Of a stretch of 64,000 bases of DNA, positions 40,182-49,807 are shown piece by piece (the stretch's first letter is position 1; the number at the start of each line of letters is the position of its first letter). The notes below the pieces were generated by a model. That model made no database searches, had not been told where the DNA came from, and saw only the letters and a program-made list of their open reading frames with translations. The DNA is from Serratia proteamaculans_D (GTDB lineage: Bacteria; Pseudomonadota; Gammaproteobacteria; Enterobacterales; Enterobacteriaceae): the NCBI RefSeq assembly GCF_049959315.1, contig NZ_CP188201.1; one strand, 5' to 3'. The translations under genes were made by a program, and so were the position numbers.

Positions 40182-41564
40182 ATGGCTACTGGAAAGATTA
40201 TCCAGGTAATCGGCGCCGTAGTGGACGTCGAGTTCCCTCAGGATGCCGTACCAAAAGTGTACAACGCTCTTGAGGTAGAAAACGGTGCCAATAAGCTGGT
40301 GCTGGAAGTTCAGCAACAGTTGGGCGGTGGCGTGGTTCGCTGTATCGCAATGGGGACCTCTGATGGTCTGCGTCGCGGTCTGAAAGTCACAGACCTGGAC
40401 CACCCAATTGAAGTACCGGTAGGTAAAGCTACCCTGGGCCGTATCATGAACGTATTGGGTGAACCAATCGACATGAAGGGCGATATCGGCGAAGAAGAAC
40501 GTTGGGCGATTCACCGTCCGGCGCCAAGCTACGAAGATTTGGCCAACTCCCAGGATCTGCTGGAAACCGGTATCAAGGTAATGGACCTGATCTGCCCGTT
40601 CGCCAAGGGTGGTAAAGTCGGTCTGTTCGGTGGTGCGGGTGTTGGTAAAACCGTAAACATGATGGAGCTGATCCGTAACATCGCGATCGAGCACTCCGGT
40701 TATTCTGTGTTTGCGGGCGTGGGTGAGCGTACTCGTGAGGGTAACGACTTCTACCACGAAATGAACGACTCCAACGTACTGGACAAAGTATCCCTGGTTT
40801 ACGGCCAGATGAACGAGCCACCGGGTAACCGTCTGCGCGTTGCTCTGACCGGTCTGACCATGGCGGAGAAATTCCGTGACGAAGGCCGTGACGTTCTGTT
40901 GTTCGTTGATAACATCTACCGTTATACCCTGGCCGGTACTGAAGTGTCCGCACTTCTGGGCCGTATGCCATCGGCGGTAGGTTATCAGCCAACGCTGGCG
41001 GAAGAGATGGGTGTTCTGCAAGAACGTATCACCTCTACCAAGACCGGTTCAATCACTTCCGTACAGGCCGTTTACGTCCCTGCGGATGACTTGACTGACC
41101 CGTCACCAGCCACCACCTTTGCTCACTTGGATGCAACTGTGGTACTGAGCCGTAATATCGCTTCTCTGGGTATCTACCCGGCCGTTGACCCGCTGGATTC
41201 TACCAGCCGTCAGCTGGATCCGCTGGTAGTTGGCCAGGAGCACTACGATGTAGCGCGTGGCGTGCAGTCGATTCTGCAACGCTATCAGGAACTGAAAGAT
41301 ATTATCGCAATCCTGGGTATGGACGAGCTGTCTGAAGAAGACAAACTGGTCGTATCCCGTGCGCGTAAAATCCAACGCTTCCTGTCTCAGCCGTTCTTCG
41401 TGGCAGAAGTCTTCACCGGTTCTCCGGGCAAGTTCGTATCGCTGAAAGACACCATCCGTGGTTTCAAAGGCATTATGGACGGCGACTATGACCACCTGCC
41501 TGAACAAGCGTTCTACATGGTTGGCACCATTGAAGAAGCAGTGGAAAAAGCCAAGAAACTGTAA
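40182..41564 (+). CDS. atpD: ATP synthase F1 subunit beta
   Basis: 460 residues, equal to E. coli. Catalytic subunit with P-loop GGAGVGKT (149-156), the catalytic Glu in GVGERTREGND (about 179-189) and the DELSEED sequence (about 380-386) that pushes the gamma shaft. All key residues are seen. Confidence 0.98.
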   Translation: MATGKIIQVIGAVVDVEFPQDAVPKVYNALEVENGANKLVLEVQQQLGGGVVRCIAMGTSDGLRRGLKVTDLDHPIEVPVGKATLGRIMNVLGEPIDMKGDIGEEERWAIHRPAPSYEDLANSQDLLETGIKVMDLICPFAKGGKVGLFGGAGVGKTVNMMELIRNIAIEHSGYSVFAGVGERTREGNDFYHEMNDSNVLDKVSLVYGQMNEPPGNRLRVALTGLTMAEKFRDEGRDVLLFVDNIYRYTLAGTEVSALLGRMPSAVGYQPTLAEEMGVLQERITSTKTGSITSVQAVYVPADDLTDPSPATTFAHLDATVVLSRNIASLGIYPAVDPLDSTSRQLDPLVVGQEHYDVARGVQSILQRYQELKDIIAILGMDELSEEDKLVVSRARKIQRFLSQPFFVAEVFTGSPGKFVSLKDTIRGFKGIMDGDYDHLPEQAFYMVGTIEEAVEKAKKL

Positions 41565-41584
41565 CGTCTTGAGAGGAGGGTGAT

Positions 41585-42004
41585 ATGGCTATGACTTACC
41601 ATCTGGATGTAGTCAGCGCGGAAAAACGTATGTTTTCCGGCCTGGTGCAAAAGATCCAGGTGACAGGTAGCGAAGGCGAACTGGGGATTTTCCCTGGTCA
41701 TGCGCCGCTGCTGACTGCCATCAAGCCTGGCATGGTGCGTATTGTTAAACAACACGGTGAAGAAGAGTTTATCTACCTGTCCGGCGGTATCCTTGAGGTA
41801 CAACCGAGCGTGGTCACCGTGCTGGCTGACACTGCTATCCGTGGAACGGACCTCGACGAAGCGAGAGCGCTGGAAGCCAAGCGTAAAGCTGAAGAACATC
41901 TCAGTAGCTCTCATGGCGATGTCGACTATGCTCAGGCATCTGCAGAACTGGCGAAAGCGATCGCGAAACTGCGCGTTATCGAGCTCACCAGAAGATCGAT
42001 GTAA
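41585..42004 (+). CDS. atpC: ATP synthase F1 subunit epsilon
   Basis: 139 residues, equal to E. coli. N-terminal beta barrel (GELGIFPGHAPLLT, about 31-44) binds gamma and the c-ring; the C-terminal helices (about 90-138) inhibit ATP hydrolysis in the up state. Last gene of the operon. Confidence 0.97.
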   Translation: MAMTYHLDVVSAEKRMFSGLVQKIQVTGSEGELGIFPGHAPLLTAIKPGMVRIVKQHGEEEFIYLSGGILEVQPSVVTVLADTAIRGTDLDEARALEAKRKAEEHLSSSHGDVDYAQASAELAKAIAKLRVIELTRRSM

Positions 42005-42039
42005 TATTTTGGCGCGTGCATAACGCAGCCAAAATTAAG

Positions 42040-42069
42040 AAAGCGGCCTATTGGGTCGCTTTTTTTTTG
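42040..42069 (+). terminator. atp operon terminator
   Basis: AGCGGCC pairs with GGGTCGCT (one G-U) over TATT and is followed by nine T. The following 42070-42300 stretch carries the glmU upstream region and nothing else recognised. Confidence 0.88.
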
Positions 42070-42300
42070 TTTTAAAATAAGCCTGATGCCCCGGCAGGCA
42101 TTGTGAGGTATAAGCTTCAATAGCGGCTGGAAATGTCGCCGATCGCCGACAGTTATCCCCACCGTAGGGTTACTGGAGCGTTAACTTCGGCGTGCTTAGT
42201 GCCCCAAGGCCTGAGCTGGGTTCGTGCAGAGAAATATGTAGTAATATCGACACAAAACGGTTCTACTTTCGTCTATTAAAATGGAGTTATCAGGTTGCTT

Positions 42301-43671
42301 ATGTCGAACAGCGCAATGAGTGTGGTGATCCTCGCCGCGGGCAAGGGAACACGCATGTATTCCGATCTTCCCAAGGTGTTACATCCGTTGGCCGGCAAGC
42401 CGATGGTGCAGCACGTCATTGATGCCGCGATGAAACTGGGCGCGAAAAATGTCCATCTGGTGTACGGCCATGGCGGCGACTTGCTGAAAAACACCCTGAC
42501 CGACGGCGCACTGAACTGGGTGCTGCAGGCCGAGCAATTGGGTACCGGCCATGCCATGCAGCAGGCGGCCCCGCATTTTGCCGATGATGAAGACGTGCTG
42601 ATGCTGTACGGCGACGTCCCGCTGATTTCTGTCGATACTTTGCAGCGTCTGATGGCCGCGAAGCCCCAGGGCGGCATTGGTCTGCTGACGGTGAAGCTGG
42701 CTGACCCGAGCGGTTACGGTCGTATCGTGCGTGAGAATGACCAGGTGGTGGGGATTGTTGAGCATAAAGATGCCAGCGAAGCCCAGCGCCAAATCAATGA
42801 AATCAACACCGGCATTCTGGTGGCCAACGGCCGCGATCTCAAGCGCTGGCTGGGGATGCTGAACAACGACAACGCGCAGGGTGAATTCTACATCACCGAT
42901 ATCATTGCGCTGGCCCATGCCGACGGCAAGAAAATTGAAGCCGTGCATCCATCACGCCTGAGTGAAGTGGAAGGCGTGAATAACCGTCTGCAACTGTCGC
43001 GGCTTGAGCGTATCTATCTGGCAGAACAGTCTGAAAAATTACTGTTGGCCGGCGTAATGCTGCTGGATCCGGCGCGTTTTGACCTGCGCGGGGAACTTGT
43101 GCACGGCCGCGACATCTCTATTGATGCCAACGTCATTATTGAAGGCACGGTCAAGCTCGGGGATCGGGTGAAAATCGGTGCTGGCTGCGTGTTGAAAAAC
43201 TGCGTGATCGGCGATGACTGCGAAATCAGCCCGTACAGCGTGCTGGAAGATGCCGTGCTGGCTGCGGAATGCACCGTGGGTCCCTTTGCCCGCTTGCGTC
43301 CAGGCGCTGAGCTGGCGGTGGGTGCCCATGTTGGCAACTTCGTCGAAATGAAAAAGGCGCGTTTGGGCAAAGGTTCTAAAGCGGGTCATCTGAGCTACCT
43401 GGGTGATGCCGAGATTGGCGACGATGTGAATATCGGTGCCGGTACCATCACCTGTAACTATGATGGTGCCAATAAGCATAAAACCATTATCGGCGACGGT
43501 GTGTTTGTCGGTTCCGACACCCAGCTGGTGGCGCCAGTGTCTGTCGGCAAAGGTTCTACCATTGCCGCCGGCACTACGGTAACCCGTGATATCGGGGAAG
43601 ATGAACTGGTACTGAGCCGCGTCAAGCAGGTGCATATCCAGGGCTGGCAGCGCCCGGTCAAGAAGAAGTAA
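42301..43671 (+). CDS. glmU: Bifunctional GlmU: GlcN-1-P acetyltransferase / GlcNAc-1-P uridyltransferase
   Basis: 456 residues from the ATG at 42301 (456 in E. coli). It performs the last two steps to UDP-GlcNAc for peptidoglycan and LPS. The N-terminal pyrophosphorylase has LAAGKGTRMYSDLPK (about 12-26); the C-terminal left-handed beta-helix has hexapeptide repeats, with GNFVEMKKARLGKGSKAGHLSYLGDAEIG holding the acetyl-transfer His (near 363). A TTG at 42295 is an alternative start with GGAG 9 nt upstream. Confidence 0.97.
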   Translation: MSNSAMSVVILAAGKGTRMYSDLPKVLHPLAGKPMVQHVIDAAMKLGAKNVHLVYGHGGDLLKNTLTDGALNWVLQAEQLGTGHAMQQAAPHFADDEDVLMLYGDVPLISVDTLQRLMAAKPQGGIGLLTVKLADPSGYGRIVRENDQVVGIVEHKDASEAQRQINEINTGILVANGRDLKRWLGMLNNDNAQGEFYITDIIALAHADGKKIEAVHPSRLSEVEGVNNRLQLSRLERIYLAEQSEKLLLAGVMLLDPARFDLRGELVHGRDISIDANVIIEGTVKLGDRVKIGAGCVLKNCVIGDDCEISPYSVLEDAVLAAECTVGPFARLRPGAELAVGAHVGNFVEMKKARLGKGSKAGHLSYLGDAEIGDDVNIGAGTITCNYDGANKHKTIIGDGVFVGSDTQLVAPVSVGKGSTIAAGTTVTRDIGEDELVLSRVKQVHIQGWQRPVKKK

Positions 43672-43675
43672 CCCG

Positions 43676-43720
43676 TATGTTTTGCGTTGGGCTCTGCTTA
43701 AGAGCCCAATACAAAACATA
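43676..43720 (+). repeat. Long stem-loop between glmU and glmS
   Basis: TATGTTTTG (43676-43684) pairs with CAAAACATA (43712-43720), and TTGGGCTCT (43687-43695) pairs with AGAGCCCAA (43701-43709), closing on GCTTA. 18 bp with a small internal loop and no T run. It begins 4 nt after the glmU stop. It may be an RNase cleavage or stability element in the glmUS mRNA, whose glmS part is controlled by GlmZ/GlmY in enterobacteria. Confidence 0.75.
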
Positions 43721-43825
43721 ATAATCCCCATTCTCTACAGGCTCGGGGACGCACGGTAAAAACCGGCAAAATCAGGTCAAGACATCGAAAGCGCCCCGAA
43801 AGGCGTTTAATTAGGAATACAACTG

Positions 43826-45655
43826 ATGTGTGGAATTGTAGGCGCAGTAGCGCAACGTGATATTGCAGAGATTCTGTTGGAAGGGTTACGCCGTCTTGAA
43901 TACCGTGGCTACGACTCAGCCGGTTTGGCGGTGGTGGATGCCGAAGGTAACGTCAACCGTTTACGCCGCGTAGGCAAAGTCAATAAACTGGCCGAAGCTG
44001 CTGAACAACATGAATTGCATGGGGGCACCGGTATTGCTCACACCCGCTGGGCAACGCACGGTGAACCTACCGAAGCTAACGCGCACCCGCATGTTTCTGA
44101 TTACATTACGGTGGTGCATAACGGCATCATCGAAAACCACGAACCGCTGCGTGAATTGCTGATCGAACGCGGTTATCACTTCAGCTCTGAAACCGATACC
44201 GAGGTGATTGCTCACCTGGTGCATTGGGAACAGCGTCAGGGGGGCACCTTGCTGGAAGTAGTTCAGCGCGTGATCCCTCAGTTGCGTGGTGCATACGGCA
44301 CTGTGGTGATGGACAGCCGTGACCCAAGCGTGCTGGTGGCAGCGCGCTCCGGCAGCCCGTTGGTTATCGGCCGTGGCGTGGGTGAAAACTTCCTGGCTTC
44401 CGATCAACTGGCGTTATTGCCGGTAACCCGCCGCTTTATCTTCCTGGAAGAAGGTGATGTGGTGGAGATGACTCGTCGCACCGTCAACATTTTCGATAAG
44501 CAGGGCAACGCCGTTGAGCGTCCTGAAATCGAATCCCAGGTGCAGTACGACGCCGGTGACAAAGGCGCTTATCGCCACTACATGCAAAAAGAGATCTACG
44601 AGCAGCCGCTGGCGCTGAAGAACACCCTGGAAGGGCGTTTCAGCCATGGCCAAATCAACCTGAGCGAGCTGGGCCCGCGTGCCGACGAATTGTTGGCGAA
44701 GGTGCAGCACGTGCAAATCATTGCCTGCGGGACTTCTTACCACTCCGGCATGGTTGCCCGCTATTGGTTCGAATCGCTGGCCGGCGTGCCTTGCGACGTA
44801 GAAATCGCGTCAGAATTCCGCTATCGCAAATCTGCCGTGCGTCCGGGCAGTCTGATCATTACGCTGTCGCAGTCCGGTGAAACCGCCGATACGTTGGCGG
44901 CACTGCGCCTGTCGAAGGAGCTGGGTTACCTCGGTTCGTTGGCGGTGTGCAACGTGGCCGGTTCTTCACTGGTACGTGAATCCGATCTGGCGCTGATGAC
45001 CAAGGCCGGCACCGAAATCGGTGTTGCCTCCACCAAGGCCTTTACTACCCAGCTTGCGGTGTTGTTGATGCTGGTGGCGCGTTTGGGTCGTCTGAAAGGT
45101 ATGGCGGAAAGCGTTGAGCATGAAATCGTGCACGGCCTGCAGGCGTTGCCGGCGCGTATTGAACAGATGCTGTCGCTGGACAAAAACATTGAAGCGCTGG
45201 CGGAAGGTTTCTCCGACAAGCATCACGCGTTGTTCCTCGGCCGTGGCGATCAGTACCCGATCGCTATGGAAGGCGCTCTGAAGCTCAAAGAGATCTCCTA
45301 TATTCACGCAGAGGCCTATGCGGCCGGTGAGCTAAAGCACGGTCCGCTGGCGTTGATCGATGCCGATATGCCGGTGATCGTGGTGGCGCCGAACAACGAA
45401 CTGTTGGAAAAGCTGAAGTCCAACATTGAAGAAGTGCGCGCGCGCGGCGGCCAGCTGTATGTGTTCGCCGATCAGGATGCCGGTTTCGTCAGCAGCGAAG
45501 GCATGACTATCATCCCGTTGCCGCACGTTGAAGAAATCGTGGCACCGATTTTCTACACCGTGCCGTTGCAGCTGCTGTCCTACCACGTGGCGCTGATCAA
45601 AGGCACCGACGTTGACCAGCCGCGCAACCTGGCGAAGTCTGTCACGGTAGAGTAA
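43826..45655 (+). CDS. glmS: Glutamine--fructose-6-phosphate aminotransferase (isomerizing)
   Basis: 609 residues, equal to E. coli. First committed step to amino sugars: fructose 6-phosphate plus glutamine gives glucosamine 6-phosphate. The N-terminal glutaminase begins MCGIVGAV with the nucleophilic Cys exposed after Met removal; two SIS domains follow (about 280-600, CGTSYHSGM and SQSGETADTL) and the C-terminus is the conserved LAKSVTVE. In enterobacteria translation is activated by the GlmZ sRNA. Confidence 0.98.
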   Translation: MCGIVGAVAQRDIAEILLEGLRRLEYRGYDSAGLAVVDAEGNVNRLRRVGKVNKLAEAAEQHELHGGTGIAHTRWATHGEPTEANAHPHVSDYITVVHNGIIENHEPLRELLIERGYHFSSETDTEVIAHLVHWEQRQGGTLLEVVQRVIPQLRGAYGTVVMDSRDPSVLVAARSGSPLVIGRGVGENFLASDQLALLPVTRRFIFLEEGDVVEMTRRTVNIFDKQGNAVERPEIESQVQYDAGDKGAYRHYMQKEIYEQPLALKNTLEGRFSHGQINLSELGPRADELLAKVQHVQIIACGTSYHSGMVARYWFESLAGVPCDVEIASEFRYRKSAVRPGSLIITLSQSGETADTLAALRLSKELGYLGSLAVCNVAGSSLVRESDLALMTKAGTEIGVASTKAFTTQLAVLLMLVARLGRLKGMAESVEHEIVHGLQALPARIEQMLSLDKNIEALAEGFSDKHHALFLGRGDQYPIAMEGALKLKEISYIHAEAYAAGELKHGPLALIDADMPVIVVAPNNELLEKLKSNIEEVRARGGQLYVFADQDAGFVSSEGMTIIPLPHVEEIVAPIFYTVPLQLLSYHVALIKGTDVDQPRNLAKSVTVE

Positions 45656-45674
45656 CTCGCCGCTGTTAATCTCT

Positions 45675-45705
45675 AAAAGCTGGCCACTGCGCCGGCTTTT
45701 TCATT
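45675..45705 (+). terminator. glmS terminator
   Basis: AAAAGCTGGC (45675-45684) pairs with GCCGGCTTTT (45691-45700, one G-U), then TTC. This is the Tn7-insertion side of glmS; no transposon is seen. Confidence 0.8.
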
Positions 45706-45860
45706 GTTGGATCAAATATGACAATAGTGCGACAGCAGGGATAAAAGTTGTCATATTCAAGTGGATAGCTGCGATGAAAAGGTTTTTTTATTGATTAATT
45801 ACTGAGTGTTTTATTCTTTAACTGACTGATTTTAAATGCATAGGTAGCACAACACCCTCG

Positions 45861-45911
45861 TTGTAATATAACTGTCATATTTCGTACATTTTACTGTCAC
45901 CAAACTGTCCT
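45861..45911 (+). promoter_or_regulatory. Tandem Pho boxes upstream of pstS
   Basis: Seven-mers at exact 11-bp spacing: CTGTCAT (45872), CGTACAT (45883), CTGTCAC (45894), CTGTCCT (45905), plus a weaker TTGTAAT at 45861. This is the 7-4-7 PhoB binding pattern repeated twice or more, 79 bp upstream of the pstS start. The rest of 45706-45860 is AT-rich without a recognised feature. Confidence 0.85.
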
Positions 45912-45989
45912 ATTTTCCCTCCTGCAGCAATACTTACTCTGATGAAAACGACTTGAAGTCGATTTTTGAATATCCCATTAGGAGGGATT

Positions 45990-47030
45990 ATGAAACTGAT
46001 GCGTACCACCGTCGCCAGTATTGTGGCAGCGACTTTCTCCCTGACCGCCGTGTCCGCGTTCGCTGCTGCTAGCCTGACCGGTGCAGGTGCGACATTCCCC
46101 GCTCCGGTTTATGCCAAGTGGGCAGATTCTTATCAGAAAGAAACCGGCAACAAAGTTAACTATCAGGGCATCGGCTCTTCTGGTGGCGTGAAGCAAATCA
46201 TCGCCAACACCGTTGACTTTGGTGCTTCTGATGCGCCTTTGACTGACGAAAAACTGGCTGCTGATGGCCTGTTCCAGTTCCCAACCGTGATCGGTGGTGT
46301 GGTGCTGGCAGTTAACATCCCGGGCATCAAATCCGGTGAGCTGACCCTGGACGGTAAAACTCTGGGCGATATCTATCTGGGTAACGTGAAGAAATGGAAC
46401 GACCCGGCGATCACCAAGCTGAATCCAGGCGTTAAGCTGCCGGATCAGAACATTGCCGTTGTCCGTCGTGCTGATGGATCAGGCACCTCGTTCGTGTTCA
46501 CCAGCTACCTGTCCAAAGCCAACGCGCAGTGGAAAGAGAAAATCGGCGCAGGCTCTACCGTTAACTGGCCAACCGGTCTGGGCGGCAAGGGTAACGACGG
46601 CATCGCAGCCTTCGTACAACGTCTGCCAGGCTCTATCGGCTACGTGGAATACGCTTACGCCAAGCAGAACAACCTGGCTTACACCAAGCTGATTTCTGCC
46701 GATGGCAAAGCGGTTAGCCCAACAGAAGAGAGCTTCAGCGCCGCTGCCAAAGGCGTGGACTGGAGCAAGACCTTCGCACAGGACCTGACTAACCAGAAAG
46801 GCGACAACGCCTGGCCAATCACCTCCACCACCTTCATCCTGGTGCACAAAGAGCAGAAAAACCCGGCTCAGGGCACCGAAGTACTGAAGTTCTTTGACTG
46901 GGCGTACAAAACTGGCGCCAAGCAGGCTAATGAACTGGATTACGCCACTCTGCCGCAAGAAGTTGTCGAGCAGGTGCGTGCAGCATGGAAAACCAACGTA
47001 AAAGACAGTTCCGGTAAAGCGCTGTACTAA
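45990..47030 (+). CDS. pstS: Phosphate ABC transporter periplasmic binding protein
   Basis: 346 residues from the ATG at 45990, preceded by AGGAGG. Signal peptide MKLMRTTVASIVAATFS..AFA with cleavage near residue 25, then ASLTGAGATFPAPVYAKW and the phosphate-binding loops IGSSGGVKQI and RRADGSGTSFVF. It captures phosphate for PstCAB and is the most expressed Pho-regulon product. The frame extends 8 codons upstream without a ribosome-binding site. Confidence 0.98.
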   Translation: MKLMRTTVASIVAATFSLTAVSAFAAASLTGAGATFPAPVYAKWADSYQKETGNKVNYQGIGSSGGVKQIIANTVDFGASDAPLTDEKLAADGLFQFPTVIGGVVLAVNIPGIKSGELTLDGKTLGDIYLGNVKKWNDPAITKLNPGVKLPDQNIAVVRRADGSGTSFVFTSYLSKANAQWKEKIGAGSTVNWPTGLGGKGNDGIAAFVQRLPGSIGYVEYAYAKQNNLAYTKLISADGKAVSPTEESFSAAAKGVDWSKTFAQDLTNQKGDNAWPITSTTFILVHKEQKNPAQGTEVLKFFDWAYKTGAKQANELDYATLPQEVVEQVRAAWKTNVKDSSGKALY

Positions 47031-47037
47031 CAACGCA

Positions 47038-47072
47038 GGGGCGCGTGATTCGGCGCGCCCCACTCAGTTTTT
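47038..47072 (+). terminator. Stem-loop/attenuator between pstS and pstC
   Basis: GGGGCGCG (47038-47045) and CGCGCCCC (47054-47061) pair perfectly; a weak T tract follows (GTTTTTC). It probably stops or protects part of the transcript so that pstS exceeds the membrane genes. Confidence 0.7.
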
Positions 47073-47122
47073 CAGGGCCTGACCCATGTTGGGCCTGCCA
47101 GGGTTAAAACAGAGAGTGATCT

Positions 47123-48079
47123 ATGGCTGAGTACAAGCCGACCATGAAAGCACCGAGTAAAAATGGTGACGTCATCTTCAGCGCGCTGGTTAAACTGGCA
47201 GCGCTGATTACCCTATTGTTGCTGGGCGGCATTATTGTTTCGCTGATCTTCGCCTCCTGGCCGAGCATCCAGAAATTCGGTTTCTCCTTCCTGTGGACTA
47301 AAGAGTGGGACGCGCCTGCCGAACAGTTCGGTGCGCTGGTGCCCATCTACGGCACCGTAGTGACCTCGCTGATCGCACTGATTATCGCCGTCCCCGTCAG
47401 CTTTGGTATCGCTCTGTTCCTGACCGAGCTGGCGCCAAACTGGCTGCGACGCCCACTGGGTATCGCCATTGAGCTGCTGGCGGCAATCCCAAGTATCGTT
47501 TACGGCATGTGGGGCCTGTTCGTGTTTGCCCCGCTGTTTGCCGAATATTTCCAGACTCCGGTTGGCGACGTGCTGTCCGGCATTCCGATTGTCGGTGAGC
47601 TGTTCTCTGGCCCGGCGTTCGGTATCGGTATTCTGGCTGCCGGGGTGATCCTGGCGATTATGATTATTCCTTACATCGCCGCCGTGATGCGCGATGTGTT
47701 CGAACAGACCCCGGTGATGATGAAAGAGTCGGCCTATGGCATCGGCTGCACCACCTGGGAGGTTATCTGGCGTATCGTGCTGCCGTTTACCAAAAATGGC
47801 GTGATTGGTGGTGTGATGCTGGGGTTGGGCCGCGCGCTGGGGGAAACCATGGCGGTGACCTTTATCATCGGTAACACCTACCAGCTCGACAGCGCTTCAC
47901 TGTATATGCCGGGCAACAGTATTACCTCTGCGCTGGCCAACGAATTCGCCGAAGCGGAGTCTGGGGTTCACACCGCAGCGTTGATGGAGCTGGGCCTGAT
48001 CCTGTTTGTTATCACCTTTATCGTCCTGGCGCTGTCGAAGTTGATGGTGATGCGTCTGGCCAAGAAGGAGGGACGCTAA
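47123..48079 (+). CDS. pstC: Phosphate ABC transporter permease PstC
   Basis: 318 residues with six predicted membrane helices and the EAA loop (ESAYGIGCTTWEVIWRIVLP, about 198-217) that docks on PstB. The start follows a short leader after the pstS stem-loop. It pairs with PstA. Confidence 0.96.
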   Translation: MAEYKPTMKAPSKNGDVIFSALVKLAALITLLLLGGIIVSLIFASWPSIQKFGFSFLWTKEWDAPAEQFGALVPIYGTVVTSLIALIIAVPVSFGIALFLTELAPNWLRRPLGIAIELLAAIPSIVYGMWGLFVFAPLFAEYFQTPVGDVLSGIPIVGELFSGPAFGIGILAAGVILAIMIIPYIAAVMRDVFEQTPVMMKESAYGIGCTTWEVIWRIVLPFTKNGVIGGVMLGLGRALGETMAVTFIIGNTYQLDSASLYMPGNSITSALANEFAEAESGVHTAALMELGLILFVITFIVLALSKLMVMRLAKKEGR

Positions 48080-48080
48080 C

Positions 48081-48971
48081 GTGGCGACTATGGAAATGCA
48101 AAACAACCTGGCGCTGTTGGAAAGCCGTCGCAAAATGCAGGCCTGGCGCCGTCAGAAAAACCGCCTGGCGCTGTTCATGTCAATGGCGACCATGGTGTTT
48201 GGCCTGTTCTGGCTGGTGTGGATCCTGTTTTCCACCGTGACCAAAGGCATCGACGGCATGTCGCTGGCGCTGTTCACCGAAATGACCCCGCCGCCGAACA
48301 CCGCGGGTGGCGGCCTGGCTAACGCCATCGCCGGTAGCGGGCTGTTAATCATGTGGGCTACGGTGTTCGGTACGCCGCTGGGCATCATGGCAGGCATTTA
48401 CCTGGCAGAATACGGCCGTAAATCCTGGCTGGCGGAAGTTATCCGCTTTATTAACGACATCCTGTTATCGGCACCGTCGATCGTCGTGGGCCTGTTTGTC
48501 TACACCATCGTGGTGGCGAAGATGCAGCACTTCTCCGGTTGGGCCGGGATCATCGCACTGGCGCTGTTACAGGTGCCAATTGTGATTCGAACGACTGAAA
48601 ACATGCTGAAACTGGTGCCGGATACGCTGCGTGAGGCGGCTTACGCGCTGGGTACGCCGAAATGGCGCATGATTTCCGCCATCACGCTGAAAGCCTCGGT
48701 CTCCGGCATTATCACCGGCGTGCTGCTGGCAATTGCGCGTATCGCCGGGGAAACCGCACCGCTGCTGTTTACCTCGCTGTCGAATCAGTTCTGGAGCACC
48801 GACCTGATGCAGCCGATCGCCAACCTGCCGGTGACCATTTTCAAATTCGCCATGAGCCCGTTCGCCGAATGGCAAGAGCTGGCCTGGGCCGGGGTGCTGT
48901 TGATTACCCTGTGTGTACTGGTACTGAATATCTTGGCGCGCGTAGTTTTCGCCAAGCAAAAGCATTCATAA
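48081..48971 (+). CDS. pstA: Phosphate ABC transporter permease PstA
   Basis: 296 residues, equal to E. coli, six helices, EAA loop REAAYALGTPKWRMISAITL (about 189-208). GTG start at 48081, one base after the pstC stop, with AGGAGGGA in the pstC end as ribosome-binding site, so it is coupled to pstC. Confidence 0.96.
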   Translation: MATMEMQNNLALLESRRKMQAWRRQKNRLALFMSMATMVFGLFWLVWILFSTVTKGIDGMSLALFTEMTPPPNTAGGGLANAIAGSGLLIMWATVFGTPLGIMAGIYLAEYGRKSWLAEVIRFINDILLSAPSIVVGLFVYTIVVAKMQHFSGWAGIIALALLQVPIVIRTTENMLKLVPDTLREAAYALGTPKWRMISAITLKASVSGIITGVLLAIARIAGETAPLLFTSLSNQFWSTDLMQPIANLPVTIFKFAMSPFAEWQELAWAGVLLITLCVLVLNILARVVFAKQKHS

Positions 48972-49019
48972 AATTTTGAGCGCGGCCCTGGCGGCGCTGA
49001 TGAAAAGAGAGAAGTCTTG

Positions 49020-49796
49020 ATGAGTATGGTTAACGACGCTTCCAGCAGCAAAATTCAGGTACGCGATCTGAACTTCTACTATGGCAAATTCCATGCGCTG
49101 AAAAACATCACGCTGGATATCGCCAAGAACAAGGTCACCGCGTTTATCGGTCCATCCGGTTGTGGTAAATCGACCCTGCTGCGCACTTTCAACAAGATGT
49201 ATCAGTTATACCCTGAGCAGCGTGCCGAAGGCGGCATCCTGCTCGATGGGCAGAACATTCTGACCGACAACTCGGATATCGCCCTGCTGCGTGCCAAGGT
49301 CGGCATGGTGTTCCAGAAGCCGACGCCGTTCCCTATGTCGATTTACGACAATATCGCCTTTGGTGTGCGTCTGTTTGAAAAGCTGTCGCGTGCCGACATG
49401 GATGAGCGCGTGCAGTGGGCTCTGACCAAGGCGGCCCTGTGGAACGAAACCAAGGACAAGCTGCACCAGAGCGGTTACAGCCTGTCCGGCGGCCAGCAGC
49501 AGCGCCTGTGTATCGCCCGCGGCATTGCTATTCGTCCGGACGTCTTATTGCTCGATGAGCCTTGCTCGGCGCTGGATCCGATTTCCACCGGTAAAATTGA
49601 AGAGTTGATCAGCGAACTGAAGTCTGACTACACCGTGGTGATCGTAACCCACAACATGCAGCAGGCCGCACGTTGCTCTGACTCCACGGCTTTTATGTAT
49701 CTGGGCGAACTGATCGAGTTCAGTGATACTGATACCCTGTTCACCGCGCCACAGAAAAAACAGACCGAAGACTACATCACTGGCCGTTATGGTTGA
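49020..49796 (+). CDS. pstB: Phosphate ABC transporter ATPase PstB
   Basis: 258 residues. Walker A GPSGCGKST (about 41-49), signature LSGGQQQRLCIARG (about 155-168), Walker B LLLDEPCSALDP, switch His in VVIVTHNMQ. It drives phosphate import and, with PhoU, signals phosphate status to PhoR. A TTG one codon before the ATG is ignored. Confidence 0.97.
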   Translation: MSMVNDASSSKIQVRDLNFYYGKFHALKNITLDIAKNKVTAFIGPSGCGKSTLLRTFNKMYQLYPEQRAEGGILLDGQNILTDNSDIALLRAKVGMVFQKPTPFPMSIYDNIAFGVRLFEKLSRADMDERVQWALTKAALWNETKDKLHQSGYSLSGGQQQRLCIARGIAIRPDVLLLDEPCSALDPISTGKIEELISELKSDYTVVIVTHNMQQAARCSDSTAFMYLGELIEFSDTDTLFTAPQKKQTEDYITGRYG

Positions 49797-49807
49797 TAGG
49801 ATGCATC

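Noticed and set aside
40164..41021. 285-codon frame opposite atpD
   Set aside because: Same reasoning as for atpA; it is a shadow of the beta subunit gene.
45656..45989. Possible Tn7 insertion downstream of glmS
   Set aside because: The glmS terminator is followed directly by the Pho-box array and pstS; no transposon ends or tns genes are present.
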